DNA from: JANRKF01 sp964518725
GTDB taxonomy: Bacteria; Pseudomonadota; Alphaproteobacteria; Rickettsiales; SXRF01
Direction of reading: 5' to 3'
Length of the DNA: 64,000 nucleotides
Assembly (NCBI GenBank): GCA_964518725.1
Contig: CAZFKP010000009.1
Location: 1-64,000, forward strand
A model generated the notes under the pieces. The model was not told the origin of the DNA and made no database searches. It saw only the letters and a list, made by a program, of their open reading frames with translations. A program made the position numbers and the translations under genes. Below are positions 32,718-42,114 of this stretch, one piece after another. The stretch's first letter is position 1; each line of letters begins with the position of its first letter.

Positions 32718-33545
32718 CGCCTGCGCCATCCGACCGAATCCGGCCACATCCACCTGCTCGGCACGCAACGTCGGGTCGATCCCGGATGCCACAAACATTC
32801 CATCCAGATCGTCCGTGAGCCCCTTGAGCGCCGAACGCAGCATCTTCCGTCGCTGGTTGAACGCCTTGGCGAGCAGCTTTTCAAGCGTTTCTTTTTTTAC
32901 CGCAAAAAGCGGTGCCTGACGCGGCGTCAGTGTCACCACCGCCGACGACACTTTCGGTGGCGGCGAAAAAGCGCCGGGAGGAAGCTCCATGTCATAACGA
33001 ATCTCACACAGCCATTGGGCGAATACGCTCAGGCGCCCATATTCCTTGCTGCCATGCGCCGCCGTGATGCGCTCGGCCACCTCTTTCTGGAACATGAGCG
33101 TCATCGAAGCGTAGGCACCCGGATCAACAGCGATATCTTCCAGCCAGCCGATCAATAATTCAGTGCCAACATTGTACGGCAGGTTGGCAACGATTTTTCG
33201 CGGCGCGGGATAGTTCAGTAAATCATGCTTCAGCGCGTCGTCGCGGGCGATGAGGAGCCTATCACCGACCAGAAATTCTAACTGGCGAAGAATGGGCAAG
33301 CAGCGCTCATCTTTTTCAACCACCACCACTTGCCGCGCATCCGACTCCAGCAACGCACGGGTGAGTCCGCCAGGTCCCGGGCCAACCTCAATGACCGTAT
33401 GACCGTCCAACGCGCCGGCATACGAAGTAATCCGGCGAACGATGTTGCCATCCAGCAGGAAATGCTGGCCGAGAGCCTTGCGCGTTGACAAGCCAAAGGC
33501 ATCAATCGTGGCTTTTAAGGTTGGAAGTTCCGAGAGCACACTCAT
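32685..33545 (-). CDS. rsmA: 16S rRNA (adenine1518/1519-N6)-dimethyltransferase
   Basis: 286-residue KsgA enzyme that dimethylates two adjacent adenosines near the 3' end of 16S rRNA. QHFLLDGNIVRRI, the SAM motif VIEVGPGPGGLTRALL and the catalytic NLPYNV are diagnostic; a helical C-terminal domain follows. It overlaps the patatin gene by ATGA and gmk by 33 bases tail-to-tail. Confidence 0.97.
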   Translation of the reverse strand: MSVLSELPTLKATIDAFGLSTRKALGQHFLLDGNIVRRITSYAGALDGHTVIEVGPGPGGLTRALLESDARQVVVVEKDERCLPILRQLEFLVGDRLLIARDDALKHDLLNYPAPRKIVANLPYNVGTELLIGWLEDIAVDPGAYASMTLMFQKEVAERITAAHGSKEYGRLSVFAQWLCEIRYDMELPPGAFSPPPKVSSAVVTLTPRQAPLFAVKKETLEKLLAKAFNQRRKMLRSALKGLTDDLDGMFVASGIDPTLRAEQVDVAGFGRMAQALELRDKVGKP

Positions 33546-34630
33546 TTCTTTTTCTGCGGTTTTTCTTCGGCTGCCGGGAAGCTTGATCCTCGCATGCCCG
33601 GACCACAGAGAAATTTCTTGCGAATATCGAGCGTCGATTCCTTGCCGAGGTGTTTTTTATTTTCTTTAAGCCACTGTTCAGCCGAGTGGCGACCAATGTC
33701 CCGCAACCGCTCGAAAAACGCCCAATCTGTATTCATCTTGCTGGAAGCATTCAAATCCTGCATTTCATCGTGGGCATAGACCAGATGCATCCGCATGTCC
33801 TTGTAACGCTCCTTCCTTACCTTCTCGTCCTTAATCAGGCGGGAGACGAAATCGATGGCGCGCATTTCGGCAATCAGGCTTGAATTAAACGTTATCTCAT
33901 TCAGTCGGTTAATAATTTCCGGCGCCGTGCGTGGCAGTTCCGGATTATGAATCGGGTTAATTTGCACCAGGATCACATCCTCCGAATCGCTGTGGTAAAT
34001 CAACGGCCAGATAGCGGGATTGCCCATATAGCCGCCATCCCAGTAATACTCACCGTCAACCTCGACCGCCTGGAAAATGAACGGGATGCACGACGAGGCA
34101 AGCAACACCGACGCAGTAACCTCCTTACTGTCAAACACACGCGCCTGACCGCTGGCCACATGGGTGGCGGTGACAAACAGCTTGATGTGTGAATTCTTTT
34201 TGAACAGCTCAATATCCAGCAATTCGTTGAGAACGTCGGCCAGCGGGTTGATGTTGAGCGGGTTCAGTTCGTAGGGTGACAGCACCCGGCTCATCATGTC
34301 AAACCAGTGGTATGCCACCGAAGAATCCATGTTCCAGCCAGTCAGCATACGCTCCAGCGGCGATTTGTTCAGGGGCGAAAAAGCCGAGATATCGCTCACT
34401 TTTTTCCAGAATGTGTGCAGCAAATCCTTCGCGCCGTCGCGGCCACCCTTGGCATACCCATTCACCAGCACGGCAGCATTCATGGCGCCAGCGCTCGTAC
34501 CGCTGATGGCCGCGACTTCAACATCCTCTTCTTCGAGAAAACGGTCGAGCACGCCCCAGCTATAGGCACCGTGCGCGCCGCCACCCTGTAGGGCGAAGTT
34601 GATGGAGTAGCTTGCGGTTTTTCCAGCCAT
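33542..34630 (-). CDS. Patatin-like phospholipase
   Basis: 362-residue lipid acyl hydrolase. ALQGGGAHGAYSWGVL provides the oxyanion hole, ISGTSAGAM the nucleophile Ser46 and YWDGGYMG the catalytic Asp198. No signal peptide is seen, so it is cytoplasmic or peripheral. It starts directly after hydroxybutyrate dehydrogenase (adjacent bases). This pairing fits turnover of membrane lipid or polyhydroxybutyrate granules; patatin-like proteins are also reported as granule-associated or virulence lipases. The substrate is not predictable. Confidence 0.92.
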   Translation of the reverse strand: MAGKTASYSINFALQGGGAHGAYSWGVLDRFLEEEDVEVAAISGTSAGAMNAAVLVNGYAKGGRDGAKDLLHTFWKKVSDISAFSPLNKSPLERMLTGWNMDSSVAYHWFDMMSRVLSPYELNPLNINPLADVLNELLDIELFKKNSHIKLFVTATHVASGQARVFDSKEVTASVLLASSCIPFIFQAVEVDGEYYWDGGYMGNPAIWPLIYHSDSEDVILVQINPIHNPELPRTAPEIINRLNEITFNSSLIAEMRAIDFVSRLIKDEKVRKERYKDMRMHLVYAHDEMQDLNASSKMNTDWAFFERLRDIGRHSAEQWLKENKKHLGKESTLDIRKKFLCGPGMRGSSFPAAEEKPQKKK

Positions 34631-35413
34631 CTACTGTGCTGTCCAGCCACCATCCATGGTGATGATTTCGCCGGTCATGGCAGCACCGTGGTCGCCGCAA
34701 AGGAACACGATCATCGCCCCGATATTTTCAGCATGGATGAACTTTTTGTTGGGCTGTTTTTCGCCGAGCAGGCGATCACTCGCCTCCTGCTCGCTGACAC
34801 CTTCAGCCTTGGCCTTGTCGACGATCTGTTTCTGCACCAGCGGCGTATGCACCCAGCCGGGACAAATCGCGTTGCAGGTGATGTTTGCTTCCGCATTTTC
34901 AAGCGCAATTACTTTGGTCAGGCCGACGATGCCGTGTTTGGCAGCAACGTACGCCGCCTTGTTTTTGCTTGCCACCAGACCGTGCACCGAAGCGATGTTG
35001 ATAATGCGGCCGAACTTGTTTTTTTGCATGGAAGGCAAAGCCGCTTTCACCGCGTGGAATGCCGACGAAAGATTGATGGCAATAATGGCATCCCATTTAT
35101 CGTCAGGGAACTCCGTGACGGAAGCCGTGTGCTGGATGCCGGCATTGTTGACCAGTATATCAACGCTGCCGAACGTTTTCTCGCACTGCGCCACCATACC
35201 GGCGATCTGGTCGGGCTTGCTCATATCGGCCGGGGAATAATCTACCCTGACGCCGAATTGTCGTTTGATGTCGGCAATTTCGGCATCAATCGCCGCCCTG
35301 TCGCCAAAACCGTTCAGCATGATATTGCATCCTGCTTTTGCAAACGCATAGGCAATCGCCATGCCGATACCGCTGGTCGAACCGGTAATAATCGCATTCT
35401 TCTTGGTCAGCAT
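34631..35413 (-). CDS. D-3-hydroxybutyrate dehydrogenase
   Basis: 260-residue SDR oxidising 3-hydroxybutyrate to acetoacetate with NAD. TGSTSGIGMAIA binds cofactor, NNAGIQH is structural, IASVHG and YVAAKHG carry the catalytic Ser and Tyr/Lys; GWVHTPLVQKQI and the ending GGWTAQ match the family closely. The ATG at 35413 was chosen because AGGAGG lies 7 bases upstream. It lies 23 bases after the histidine kinase gene and next to the patatin gene. Confidence 0.93.
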   Translation of the reverse strand: MLTKKNAIITGSTSGIGMAIAYAFAKAGCNIMLNGFGDRAAIDAEIADIKRQFGVRVDYSPADMSKPDQIAGMVAQCEKTFGSVDILVNNAGIQHTASVTEFPDDKWDAIIAINLSSAFHAVKAALPSMQKNKFGRIINIASVHGLVASKNKAAYVAAKHGIVGLTKVIALENAEANITCNAICPGWVHTPLVQKQIVDKAKAEGVSEQEASDRLLGEKQPNKKFIHAENIGAMIVFLCGDHGAAMTGEIITMDGGWTAQ

Positions 35414-35436
35414 CGTTGTTCCTCCTGTTGCCACTG

Positions 35437-36837
35437 TTATAGCGTAACGTTTGGAAACCGCAACGTTACCGTAAGGCCGGGATGATTATCGGATAGTGCG
35501 ATATCCGCCCTGTGGATGCGGGCGATGGCGGCGACGAGGCTCAGCCCCAACCCGTTGCCCTTGGCGCTGCGGCTTTCCTCAATGCGGAAAAATTTTTCAA
35601 ACACCTTGTCGTGGTACATTTCGGGAATACCGGGGCCGCTGTCGGCAATACTTACCTCCACGACAGAGCCGCGCATTTCGGTTGCCACATGGATGCGCCC
35701 CTGTTCGGGAGTGAATTTAATGGCATTGTCGATCAGGTTCGCGAAAGCCTGCGTAAGCAGGTGGCGCTCGCCGCGCACCACCAGCTTCTCATCAATCAAC
35801 GTCGTCAAGGAAATATGCTTCTCACTGGCAATCGGCTCATAGAATTCCACCAGGTCGCCCAGCACGTCGCGTAAATTCACCTCGGCAAATTGTTGTAGTT
35901 CCGTGCTGGCTTCCAGCTCGGAAATTTTCAGGATGGAATTGAACGTAGCCACCAGACCTTCCATGTCCTGAATGTTTTTCTCAAGCAGCTCACGCGCCGG
36001 GTTATCCGGCTCAATGCGGCGTAGCCCGGCGTCCAGCCGCGTGATGATGCGCGAAAGCGGTGAGCGCAAATCGTGGGCGATGTTGTTGGCAAACAGGCTG
36101 ATTGATTGCAACAGTATCTCGATTTTATCAAGCATCCTATTCAGGTTGGAAGACAGCTCGTCAAACTCATCACCACCCGTCGTGTAGGGAATACGCGTGG
36201 AAAGATTGCCGGTCATGATGGTATGGGCGGAGCGATTGATGACGTTGATGCGGCGCATGACGCTTCCGGTCATGATGAAGGCGCCAAGAAACGCCATCAG
36301 CAGCGTGATGACAAGGCTCGCAAGAAATGTCTGGGCAATAGTTTGCTCGATGCGGTCAAGCTCCTGCGTCGTGCGCCCAACCAGCAGGTAGCGCCATTTT
36401 GAAAGCGGAATGACGAGCGCCTTCACCTCGATGTTGTTCGGCTGGTTACGCATGCTTTCAATGTGGAAAATAATCCATTCGCCGGTTTTATTGAAACGCG
36501 CCTGCACCACGGCATCTACCGGCCAAGTATTCAGGTTGCCGCCGAGTTTTTCAAACTCCTTATTGACCAGCAGGTAGATTTCCTTGCCCTCATCATCCTC
36601 AGCGATGAGCTGGCGGATGCGCTCTTCCACGCCCGACGACCCATCATCGCGGTAAGCGTTCAGCAGGTAGGAATATTGCATTTTGATCGATTCATTCACC
36701 TGATCCTGCATGTAGGTGCGGGCGAATGTATAAATAAACCCGAAGAGTAAAATCACCGACAGGCTGAACAGCCCGACATAGACAAGGCCAAAGCGAAACG
36801 TAAAGGTGTGAAACGTACGTGAGAGGCGGGAGTTCAT
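35437..36837 (-). CDS. Sensor histidine kinase
   Basis: 466-residue membrane kinase. TM1 at about 19-40 and TM2 at about 170-195 flank a periplasmic sensor of some 130 residues without a recognised fold. HAMP follows, then the H-box NNIAHDLRSPLSRI (His255) and the ATPase domain (NLIDNAIKFTP, ADSGPGIP, GNGLGLSLV). It is paired with the OmpR-type regulator 18 bases upstream. The signal is unknown. Confidence 0.95.
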   Translation of the reverse strand: MNSRLSRTFHTFTFRFGLVYVGLFSLSVILLFGFIYTFARTYMQDQVNESIKMQYSYLLNAYRDDGSSGVEERIRQLIAEDDEGKEIYLLVNKEFEKLGGNLNTWPVDAVVQARFNKTGEWIIFHIESMRNQPNNIEVKALVIPLSKWRYLLVGRTTQELDRIEQTIAQTFLASLVITLLMAFLGAFIMTGSVMRRINVINRSAHTIMTGNLSTRIPYTTGGDEFDELSSNLNRMLDKIEILLQSISLFANNIAHDLRSPLSRIITRLDAGLRRIEPDNPARELLEKNIQDMEGLVATFNSILKISELEASTELQQFAEVNLRDVLGDLVEFYEPIASEKHISLTTLIDEKLVVRGERHLLTQAFANLIDNAIKFTPEQGRIHVATEMRGSVVEVSIADSGPGIPEMYHDKVFEKFFRIEESRSAKGNGLGLSLVAAIARIHRADIALSDNHPGLTVTLRFPNVTL

Positions 36838-36855
36838 GAGGGATCCCCGCTCCGC

Positions 36856-37527
36856 CTAGGCCGAAAGCTTGTAGCCCGCGCCACGCAGCGTCTGGATCAG
36901 GCTCTTATCGAATCCTTTGTCGATTTTCTGGCGCAGGCGGCTGATGTGCACGTCGATGACGTTAGTCTGTGGATCAAAATTATAATCCCACACATGCTCA
37001 AGCAGCATCGTGCGTGTCACCACCTGCCCGGAGTTCCGTAACAAATATTCGAGCAACGAAAATTCGCGCGCTTGTAAATCAATATCCTTGCCACCACGCG
37101 TGACAGTGCGGGTAAGCAAATCCATTTCCAGGTCACCGCAGGTGAGCCTGGTCTGGGTTTTCTCGCCGCTTTTGCGCCGCGTAATGGTTTCCAGCCGCGC
37201 CAACAGCTCTGTGAACGAATACGGCTTGGCGAGATAATCATCGGCACCAGCCTTCAGGCCTTTGACTTTCTCATCCACCTTATCGAGCGCCGTCAACAGA
37301 ATGATCGGCGTTTCATTACCCGACGCCCGCAATGTCTGCACGATGGTAAGCCCATCCACTTCCGGAATCATGCGGTCTACGATCATCGCATCGTATTTCT
37401 CCGTGGTCGCCATGAATAAGCCGTCCTTGCCCTGTTCGGCATGGTCGAGGACATGCCCCTGCTCACGCAGACCCTTCAGCAAATATTTCGCCGCCTCGGC
37501 ATCATCTTCAATCAGAAGTATTTTCAT
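36856..37527 (-). CDS. OmpR/PhoB-family response regulator
   Basis: 223-residue two-domain regulator. The receiver has acidic Asp8-Asp9, the phospho-acceptor Asp51 in IVDRMIP and Lys101 in LAKPY. The winged-helix DNA-binding domain (about 125-223) includes LEYLLRNSGQVVTRTMLLEHVW and the ending LRGAGYKL. It is cognate to the following kinase. The operon layout suggests control of the downstream hydroxybutyrate/patatin genes or autoregulation. Confidence 0.96.
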   Translation of the reverse strand: MKILLIEDDAEAAKYLLKGLREQGHVLDHAEQGKDGLFMATTEKYDAMIVDRMIPEVDGLTIVQTLRASGNETPIILLTALDKVDEKVKGLKAGADDYLAKPYSFTELLARLETITRRKSGEKTQTRLTCGDLEMDLLTRTVTRGGKDIDLQAREFSLLEYLLRNSGQVVTRTMLLEHVWDYNFDPQTNVIDVHISRLRQKIDKGFDKSLIQTLRGAGYKLSA

Positions 37528-37568
37528 GGGCGGAGTCTAGCACCACCGTGCCGGAGCGTCAAATTGCC

Positions 37569-38405
37569 TTATCGCCCACGCCCCTGACCGCTGGTACGCA
37601 AGGTAAACTCAACAAATTGCCCGACCAAGTTCATCCCCTTGGCGGCCATTTTTTGGAGCATTTCCTTGGCGCTCTCATAAATGGCAAGCTGGCTGGTGGC
37701 GTAGTTGTGGTGCGACAGATCAATGGTTTTCAACTCCCGATCCTTACGCTGCTGCTCGCCTTGCAGCCGGGCGATTAAGCCATTCAGCGCCGACACTCCC
37801 TTGCCCTTGACTTTCGGCAGCGCGGCCATGATCTCCTGCCGGATGTTTGGGTCTTCAAGATGCATGGCAAGCGCGGCAATCTGCTCCTGCGACAACGAGC
37901 CGCGCAAGGCGGTGATGATCTGGTTGATGAGGGTCACATCTTCGTTGATTGCTTCGCTGCGCCCATAATAATCATTGTCAGCGGTTTCTTTAAGTAAGGC
38001 AGAAAACAACACGCCATATTGTTTATATAATTCACCCAGGCGCTCCTTGACGTCGCGTGGCATGCGGCGAACGCTCACCAACCCCGGAGCGCTGGCAACC
38101 AGCGCCGTCGATGGCGAAAGGGTGCTGCCATCATGGGTGATGGAGGCCAGCGGCATGCCCGCGAGGTAGTGCAGGCAGCGCACATCGTAAGAAAGCTGTT
38201 CGATGGCGAGGCGTTTTTCCATGGCCGTCGTTTTCTGCAGCGTTGTGTGGGCGCGGATGGCATCATGGAAATAATCGATGCGCGGGCGCATGTCGCCCTT
38301 GCCCACCAGCAAGGCATACTCCTGCTCGATGCTGCTGATTTCTTCCCAGTACCGCAGCAGGATGTTAACGAGTGCCTGCTGGTCGTGTTGTTTGAATGTG
38401 GCCAT
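37569..38405 (-). CDS. Hypothetical helical protein (278 aa)
   Basis: Predicted soluble, mainly alpha-helical protein with no signal peptide. Notable stretches are YWEEISSIEQEYALL near the N-terminus, DVKERLGELYKQYGVLFSALL in the middle and an Arg/Gly-rich end. I recognise no family. It lies 41 bases upstream of the response regulator on the same strand and may share its transcript. On the other side it diverges from hemW over 72 bases. Confidence 0.65.
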   Translation of the reverse strand: MATFKQHDQQALVNILLRYWEEISSIEQEYALLVGKGDMRPRIDYFHDAIRAHTTLQKTTAMEKRLAIEQLSYDVRCLHYLAGMPLASITHDGSTLSPSTALVASAPGLVSVRRMPRDVKERLGELYKQYGVLFSALLKETADNDYYGRSEAINEDVTLINQIITALRGSLSQEQIAALAMHLEDPNIRQEIMAALPKVKGKGVSALNGLIARLQGEQQRKDRELKTIDLSHHNYATSQLAIYESAKEMLQKMAAKGMNLVGQFVEFTLRTSGQGRGR

Positions 38406-38477
38406 GGTTTTGTGGATCGTTGATTGCAGCCAGAATAAACTAATGACGGATAACGTACAACCAACTACTCATACCCC

Positions 38478-39614
38478 ATGACTCTTGATCCGCTGGCCGT
38501 CTATATCCATTGGCCGTTTTGTAAGGCCAAATGCCCCTACTGCGACTTCAACAGCCACGTGCGCGACGCGGTGGACGGTGCGGCGTGGAAGGCGGCACTC
38601 CTGGCCGAGCTTCGCCACATGCGCCAACTGGCCAAGCATCACCGGGTCGTCAGTATTTTTTTCGGCGGCGGCACCCCATCGCTCATGCCACCGGAGATCG
38701 CCGACGCCGCTATCCGCACCGTCCGGGAATTATGGCCGTGCGAGGATAATCTTGAAATCACGCTCGAAACTAATCCGACGTCGGTAGAGGCACACACTTT
38801 CCCGGCCTTCCGAAACGCAGGGGTCAACCGCCTATCGATCGGCGTGCAATCGCTACGCTCCGAGGCGCTTGCCTTCCTCGGCCGCGAGCATTCGGCGGAT
38901 GAAGCCTTGCAGGCACTGGCGCTGGCGCGACAACATTTCGAGCGCTATTCCTTCGACCTCATCTATGCCCGCCCCGGCCAGACGCTGGAAGCATGGCGCG
39001 AGGAACTGGAACAGGCACTGGAACTCACCGGCGGACATATCTCGCTTTACCAACTCACCATCGAAGAAAATACCGCCTTCCACACCGCTTTTCACAAGGG
39101 TGCATTCACCTTGCCGGACGAAGAAACCGCTGCTGCCCTGTATGAACTAACCGGACGCATGACAAAAGCGCATGGCATGCACGCTTACGAAGTTTCCAAC
39201 TACGCCGCACCGGGGCAAGAAAGCCTCCATAACCTTGCTTACTGGCAGGGGCTTGACTATGTCGGTATCGGTCCGGGCGCACATGGGCGCATCACTCGCA
39301 ATGGCACACGCCATGCCACCCTTACCCTCAAAAGCCCGGAGCGCTGGCTGGCTTCGGTACAAGCGCACGGACACGGGCTGGAAGCAACACAGGAAATGAC
39401 CCGTCGCATGGTGGCAGAAGAGCGGTTGATGATGGGGTTACGCATCACCGCCGGGCTCACGCTCGCGGAAGTCGAAGAATTTATTGATCCGAAAAAACAC
39501 GCGCTGGCAGTCACCGAAGGGCTGCTGGAAAATCACCCAACTCACCTGATTCCAACGGCCAAAGGCCGGCTGGTGTTGACCGCGCTTACTGCCCTGGTTC
39601 TAAAAACGTCTTAG
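38478..39614 (+). CDS. hemW: Heme chaperone HemW (radical SAM, HemN-like)
   Basis: 378-residue radical SAM protein. IHWPFCKAKCPYCDFN holds the CxxxCxxC cluster-binding motif, FFGGGTPSLM follows, and NLAYWQGLDYVGIGPGAHG is typical of the HemW branch. It lacks the extended N-terminus of true oxygen-independent coproporphyrinogen oxidase HemN, so it is best read as the heme-inserting chaperone. The last 29 bases overlap the LpoA-like gene on the other strand. Confidence 0.93.
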   Translation: MTLDPLAVYIHWPFCKAKCPYCDFNSHVRDAVDGAAWKAALLAELRHMRQLAKHHRVVSIFFGGGTPSLMPPEIADAAIRTVRELWPCEDNLEITLETNPTSVEAHTFPAFRNAGVNRLSIGVQSLRSEALAFLGREHSADEALQALALARQHFERYSFDLIYARPGQTLEAWREELEQALELTGGHISLYQLTIEENTAFHTAFHKGAFTLPDEETAAALYELTGRMTKAHGMHAYEVSNYAAPGQESLHNLAYWQGLDYVGIGPGAHGRITRNGTRHATLTLKSPERWLASVQAHGHGLEATQEMTRRMVAEERLMMGLRITAGLTLAEVEEFIDPKKHALAVTEGLLENHPTHLIPTAKGRLVLTALTALVLKTS

Positions 39615-40830
39615 ACGATGGCTCGACCACCTTAAAACCAGTCGGCGTCACCTGCAAAATGGCAAGCTTGCGCTCCGACGTGCCGTCCGGCAGCAGGCGA
39701 TATAGGCCGTTGGCCGGTGCATGATAGCCCTCCTTCAGCGGAATCTTCGAAGCGTCAATACGGTCGGCCGGGCTATTCATCGACAAGCGGGCAAGAAGTG
39801 AGACCGCATCGTAGCACAGGCTGGCCAGCCTGTGCGGGTGGTAGCCATACATCGCCTGGAAGCGGCGTTCGAATTTCTCAAACGATTCGGGGGGTGTGCC
39901 AGGGAAGATCGCGCCTTCGAGTTCGGGGATTTTTGTCAGCTCAGGATCATCCCATAAGCCCGCACCAAGCAACTTGATCTTGCTCAGGTCAAGGCTTGAT
40001 TTATTCAGCGACTTGACAATATTTTTCATTGAAAACCCGCTATCCGCAATAAAAATTGCCTGGAACTTCCGGTCTTCCGCCGTGTTCTCAAATGCTGCGA
40101 CAAGGCGTGCGACAGCCGCCTCGATGTTCAGTTCGCTGGGCGCGTAAAGTTCCGCTGGCGAGACAAAGCCACCTTTTTGCGAATAGCTGGAAGACAGCTC
40201 GTCGCGCACTTTCTGGCCATAGGCATCGTTCGGCGCCAATAGCGCGACACGCTGGTAGCCATGTAAATAGGCATATTCTGCGATGCGGGCGATTTGCTGC
40301 TCCGGCAGATACCCATAGGTATAGATGTTCGGTTCAGCTACCACACGATTGTTGGAAAAGCTGATGACCGGAATATGTTTGGCTTTCACAATGGGCTTCA
40401 TCGCCATCACCGCCTGACCAAACAGCGGGCCGACAATGAACGTCACCCCCTGGTCGATCAACTCCTGCGCGGCGGCGGCAGCGGAATTCGCCGAATTGCC
40501 GGTATCCTTCGGAATCAAGATGATCTGGGACTTGATACGACTCGCCGGCACCGACATATACTCATCGGAAAGCGCAAGGGTGGCAGCATCGAGCATGGCA
40601 TTGCCGAGCGCCGTGGCATCACCCGACAGCGGCAGCAAAATGCCCACCTTGATCGGTGTTGCGTTCTCCGGGATCATGCCAATGGCGTCCGCGCTGCTCT
40701 TGGTATCTTCGCGCATCAATGGCACCGCAGGAGAACGCGCCGCACTGTTGGCAGACGCATGGTCAGCCGACGGCTCGGAACAGGCCGACAACAACAGCAA
40801 AACAGCGGCAAGTGGGAAAAGCGGGCTCAT
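39586..40830 (-). CDS. LpoA-like penicillin-binding protein activator (lipoprotein)
   Basis: 414-residue outer-membrane lipoprotein: signal peptide with lipobox LLLLSAC, lipidated Cys17, a short disordered linker, then a periplasmic-binding fold of the Leu/Ile/Val receptor type (KVGILLPLSGDATALGNAMLDAATLAL). Alphaproteobacterial proteins of this kind, encoded next to rsmI, resemble the C-terminal half of LpoA, the activator of PBP1a. The ATG at 40830 was chosen because it starts the signal peptide; the frame extends upstream without one. Diverges from rsmI over 50 bases. Confidence 0.88.
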   Translation of the reverse strand: MSPLFPLAAVLLLLSACSEPSADHASANSAARSPAVPLMREDTKSSADAIGMIPENATPIKVGILLPLSGDATALGNAMLDAATLALSDEYMSVPASRIKSQIILIPKDTGNSANSAAAAAQELIDQGVTFIVGPLFGQAVMAMKPIVKAKHIPVISFSNNRVVAEPNIYTYGYLPEQQIARIAEYAYLHGYQRVALLAPNDAYGQKVRDELSSSYSQKGGFVSPAELYAPSELNIEAAVARLVAAFENTAEDRKFQAIFIADSGFSMKNIVKSLNKSSLDLSKIKLLGAGLWDDPELTKIPELEGAIFPGTPPESFEKFERRFQAMYGYHPHRLASLCYDAVSLLARLSMNSPADRIDASKIPLKEGYHAPANGLYRLLPDGTSERKLAILQVTPTGFKVVEPSSKTFLEPGQ

Positions 40831-40880
40831 CGTGGCGTCATCCTGTTGCAGTTTGTGCGATGCTGCGTTACGGTCGCGGC

Positions 40881-41744
40881 ATGGCAAGCCACGATAACGC
40901 GAAACACGCCTCCAGTCAAACCTATCCGCCGGGATTGTATATCGTCGCAACCCCGATCGGTAATCTGCGTGACATGACGTTTCGCGCCGTCGATATTCTT
41001 TCGCTGGCCGACACCATATTGTGCGAGGACACGCGGGTGAGCGCCAAACTCATGTCACATTACGGCATCACGGCGCCGCTGCTTTCCTACCATGACCATA
41101 ATGGCGAGGAGCGCCGGCCACAGGTAATGGCGATGCTGGCGGACGGTAAACGGCTGGCACTGATTTCCGATGCCGGCACGCCGCTCATTTCCGATCCGGG
41201 TTACAAGCTGATACGCGACGTACAGGCGGCAGGGCACCACGTATCAGTGGCACCCGGCGCATCAAGCGTGATGGCCGCACTCTGCCTTGCCGGACTTCCA
41301 ACCAACGAGTTTCATTTTGTCGGGTTCCTGCCCCCCAAAGCGCAGGCGCTTTCCGAAAAATTACAGGCGCTCGCCACCGTTACAGCAACGCTCGTGGTGT
41401 TTGAGTCAGCGCGACGACTCACCGAAACCTGCGCGGCGATGCTGGCGGCATTTGGCGACCGTGAAGTGGCCGTCGTCCGCGAAATTACCAAGCTGTTTGA
41501 AGAAACGCGCAAGGGCAAGCTCAGTGAATTGCTCGCCTACTATACCGCACACGGCGAACCGAAAGGCGAAGTGGTGATGGTGATCAACGGCGCAGGCGAT
41601 GCCACCCCGATGCACGACATCGAGGCGCTGCTTACCACCCTGCTTGCCACCCACAGCCTGAAAGACGCCGCGAGCATTGCCGCCGAGCAAACCGGCAGGC
41701 CGCGCAAGGAAGTTTATGCCGTCGCGCTTACGCTCAAGCCCTGA
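40881..41744 (+). CDS. rsmI: 16S rRNA (cytidine1402-2'-O)-methyltransferase
   Basis: 287-residue tetrapyrrole-methylase-fold enzyme acting at the decoding centre of 16S rRNA. GLYIVATPIGNLRDMT at the N-terminus, EDTRVSAKL and SDAGTPLISDPG are family motifs. The ATG at 40881 precedes a short Ala/His/Ser leader; longer starts overlap the divergent lipoprotein gene. Its last 29 bases overlap yraN. Confidence 0.97.
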   Translation: MASHDNAKHASSQTYPPGLYIVATPIGNLRDMTFRAVDILSLADTILCEDTRVSAKLMSHYGITAPLLSYHDHNGEERRPQVMAMLADGKRLALISDAGTPLISDPGYKLIRDVQAAGHHVSVAPGASSVMAALCLAGLPTNEFHFVGFLPPKAQALSEKLQALATVTATLVVFESARRLTETCAAMLAAFGDREVAVVREITKLFEETRKGKLSELLAYYTAHGEPKGEVVMVINGAGDATPMHDIEALLTTLLATHSLKDAASIAAEQTGRPRKEVYAVALTLKP

Positions 41745-42114
41745 GGCGCGCCAGCGCGCCCACGCACTCGGCCACCGCGCAGAAACTATCGCGGCGTGGT
41801 ACCTCCGCCTGAAAGGCTACCGCATCATTGCCCTGCGCTACCGCAACCATGGTGGTGAGATCGACCTGCTGGCAACACGCGGCAAACTGCTGGCTGTTGT
41901 CGAAGTGAAAGCACGGAAAACTCTGGCTGAGTGTGCCAATTCGGTGCCGCCTGCCAAGCAGCAAAAGATCGTGCGGGCGCTGGAAGGGCTTAGCGCCAGC
42001 AGCGGTAAAATCGCTGGACTTGCTGGGGTGGCTCACCGTAATATACGCTTCGATGTAATCGCGGTGGTGCCGGGGCGTTTGCCGCACCACATTAAAGATG
42101 CGTGGAGGCTTTGA
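41716..42114 (+). CDS. YraN-family (UPF0102) endonuclease-like protein
   Basis: 132 residues with the restriction-endonuclease-like core: GHRAETIAAWYL, then GGEIDLLA and VVEVKAR, giving the E-D-ExK catalytic set. Function is unknown for the family, though a recombination or DNA-uptake role has been proposed. The ATG at 41716 was chosen because AAGGAAG lies just upstream; it begins within rsmI. It ends in TGATG shared with the BON lipoprotein. Confidence 0.92.
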   Translation: MPSRLRSSPEARQRAHALGHRAETIAAWYLRLKGYRIIALRYRNHGGEIDLLATRGKLLAVVEVKARKTLAECANSVPPAKQQKIVRALEGLSASSGKIAGLAGVAHRNIRFDVIAVVPGRLPHHIKDAWRL

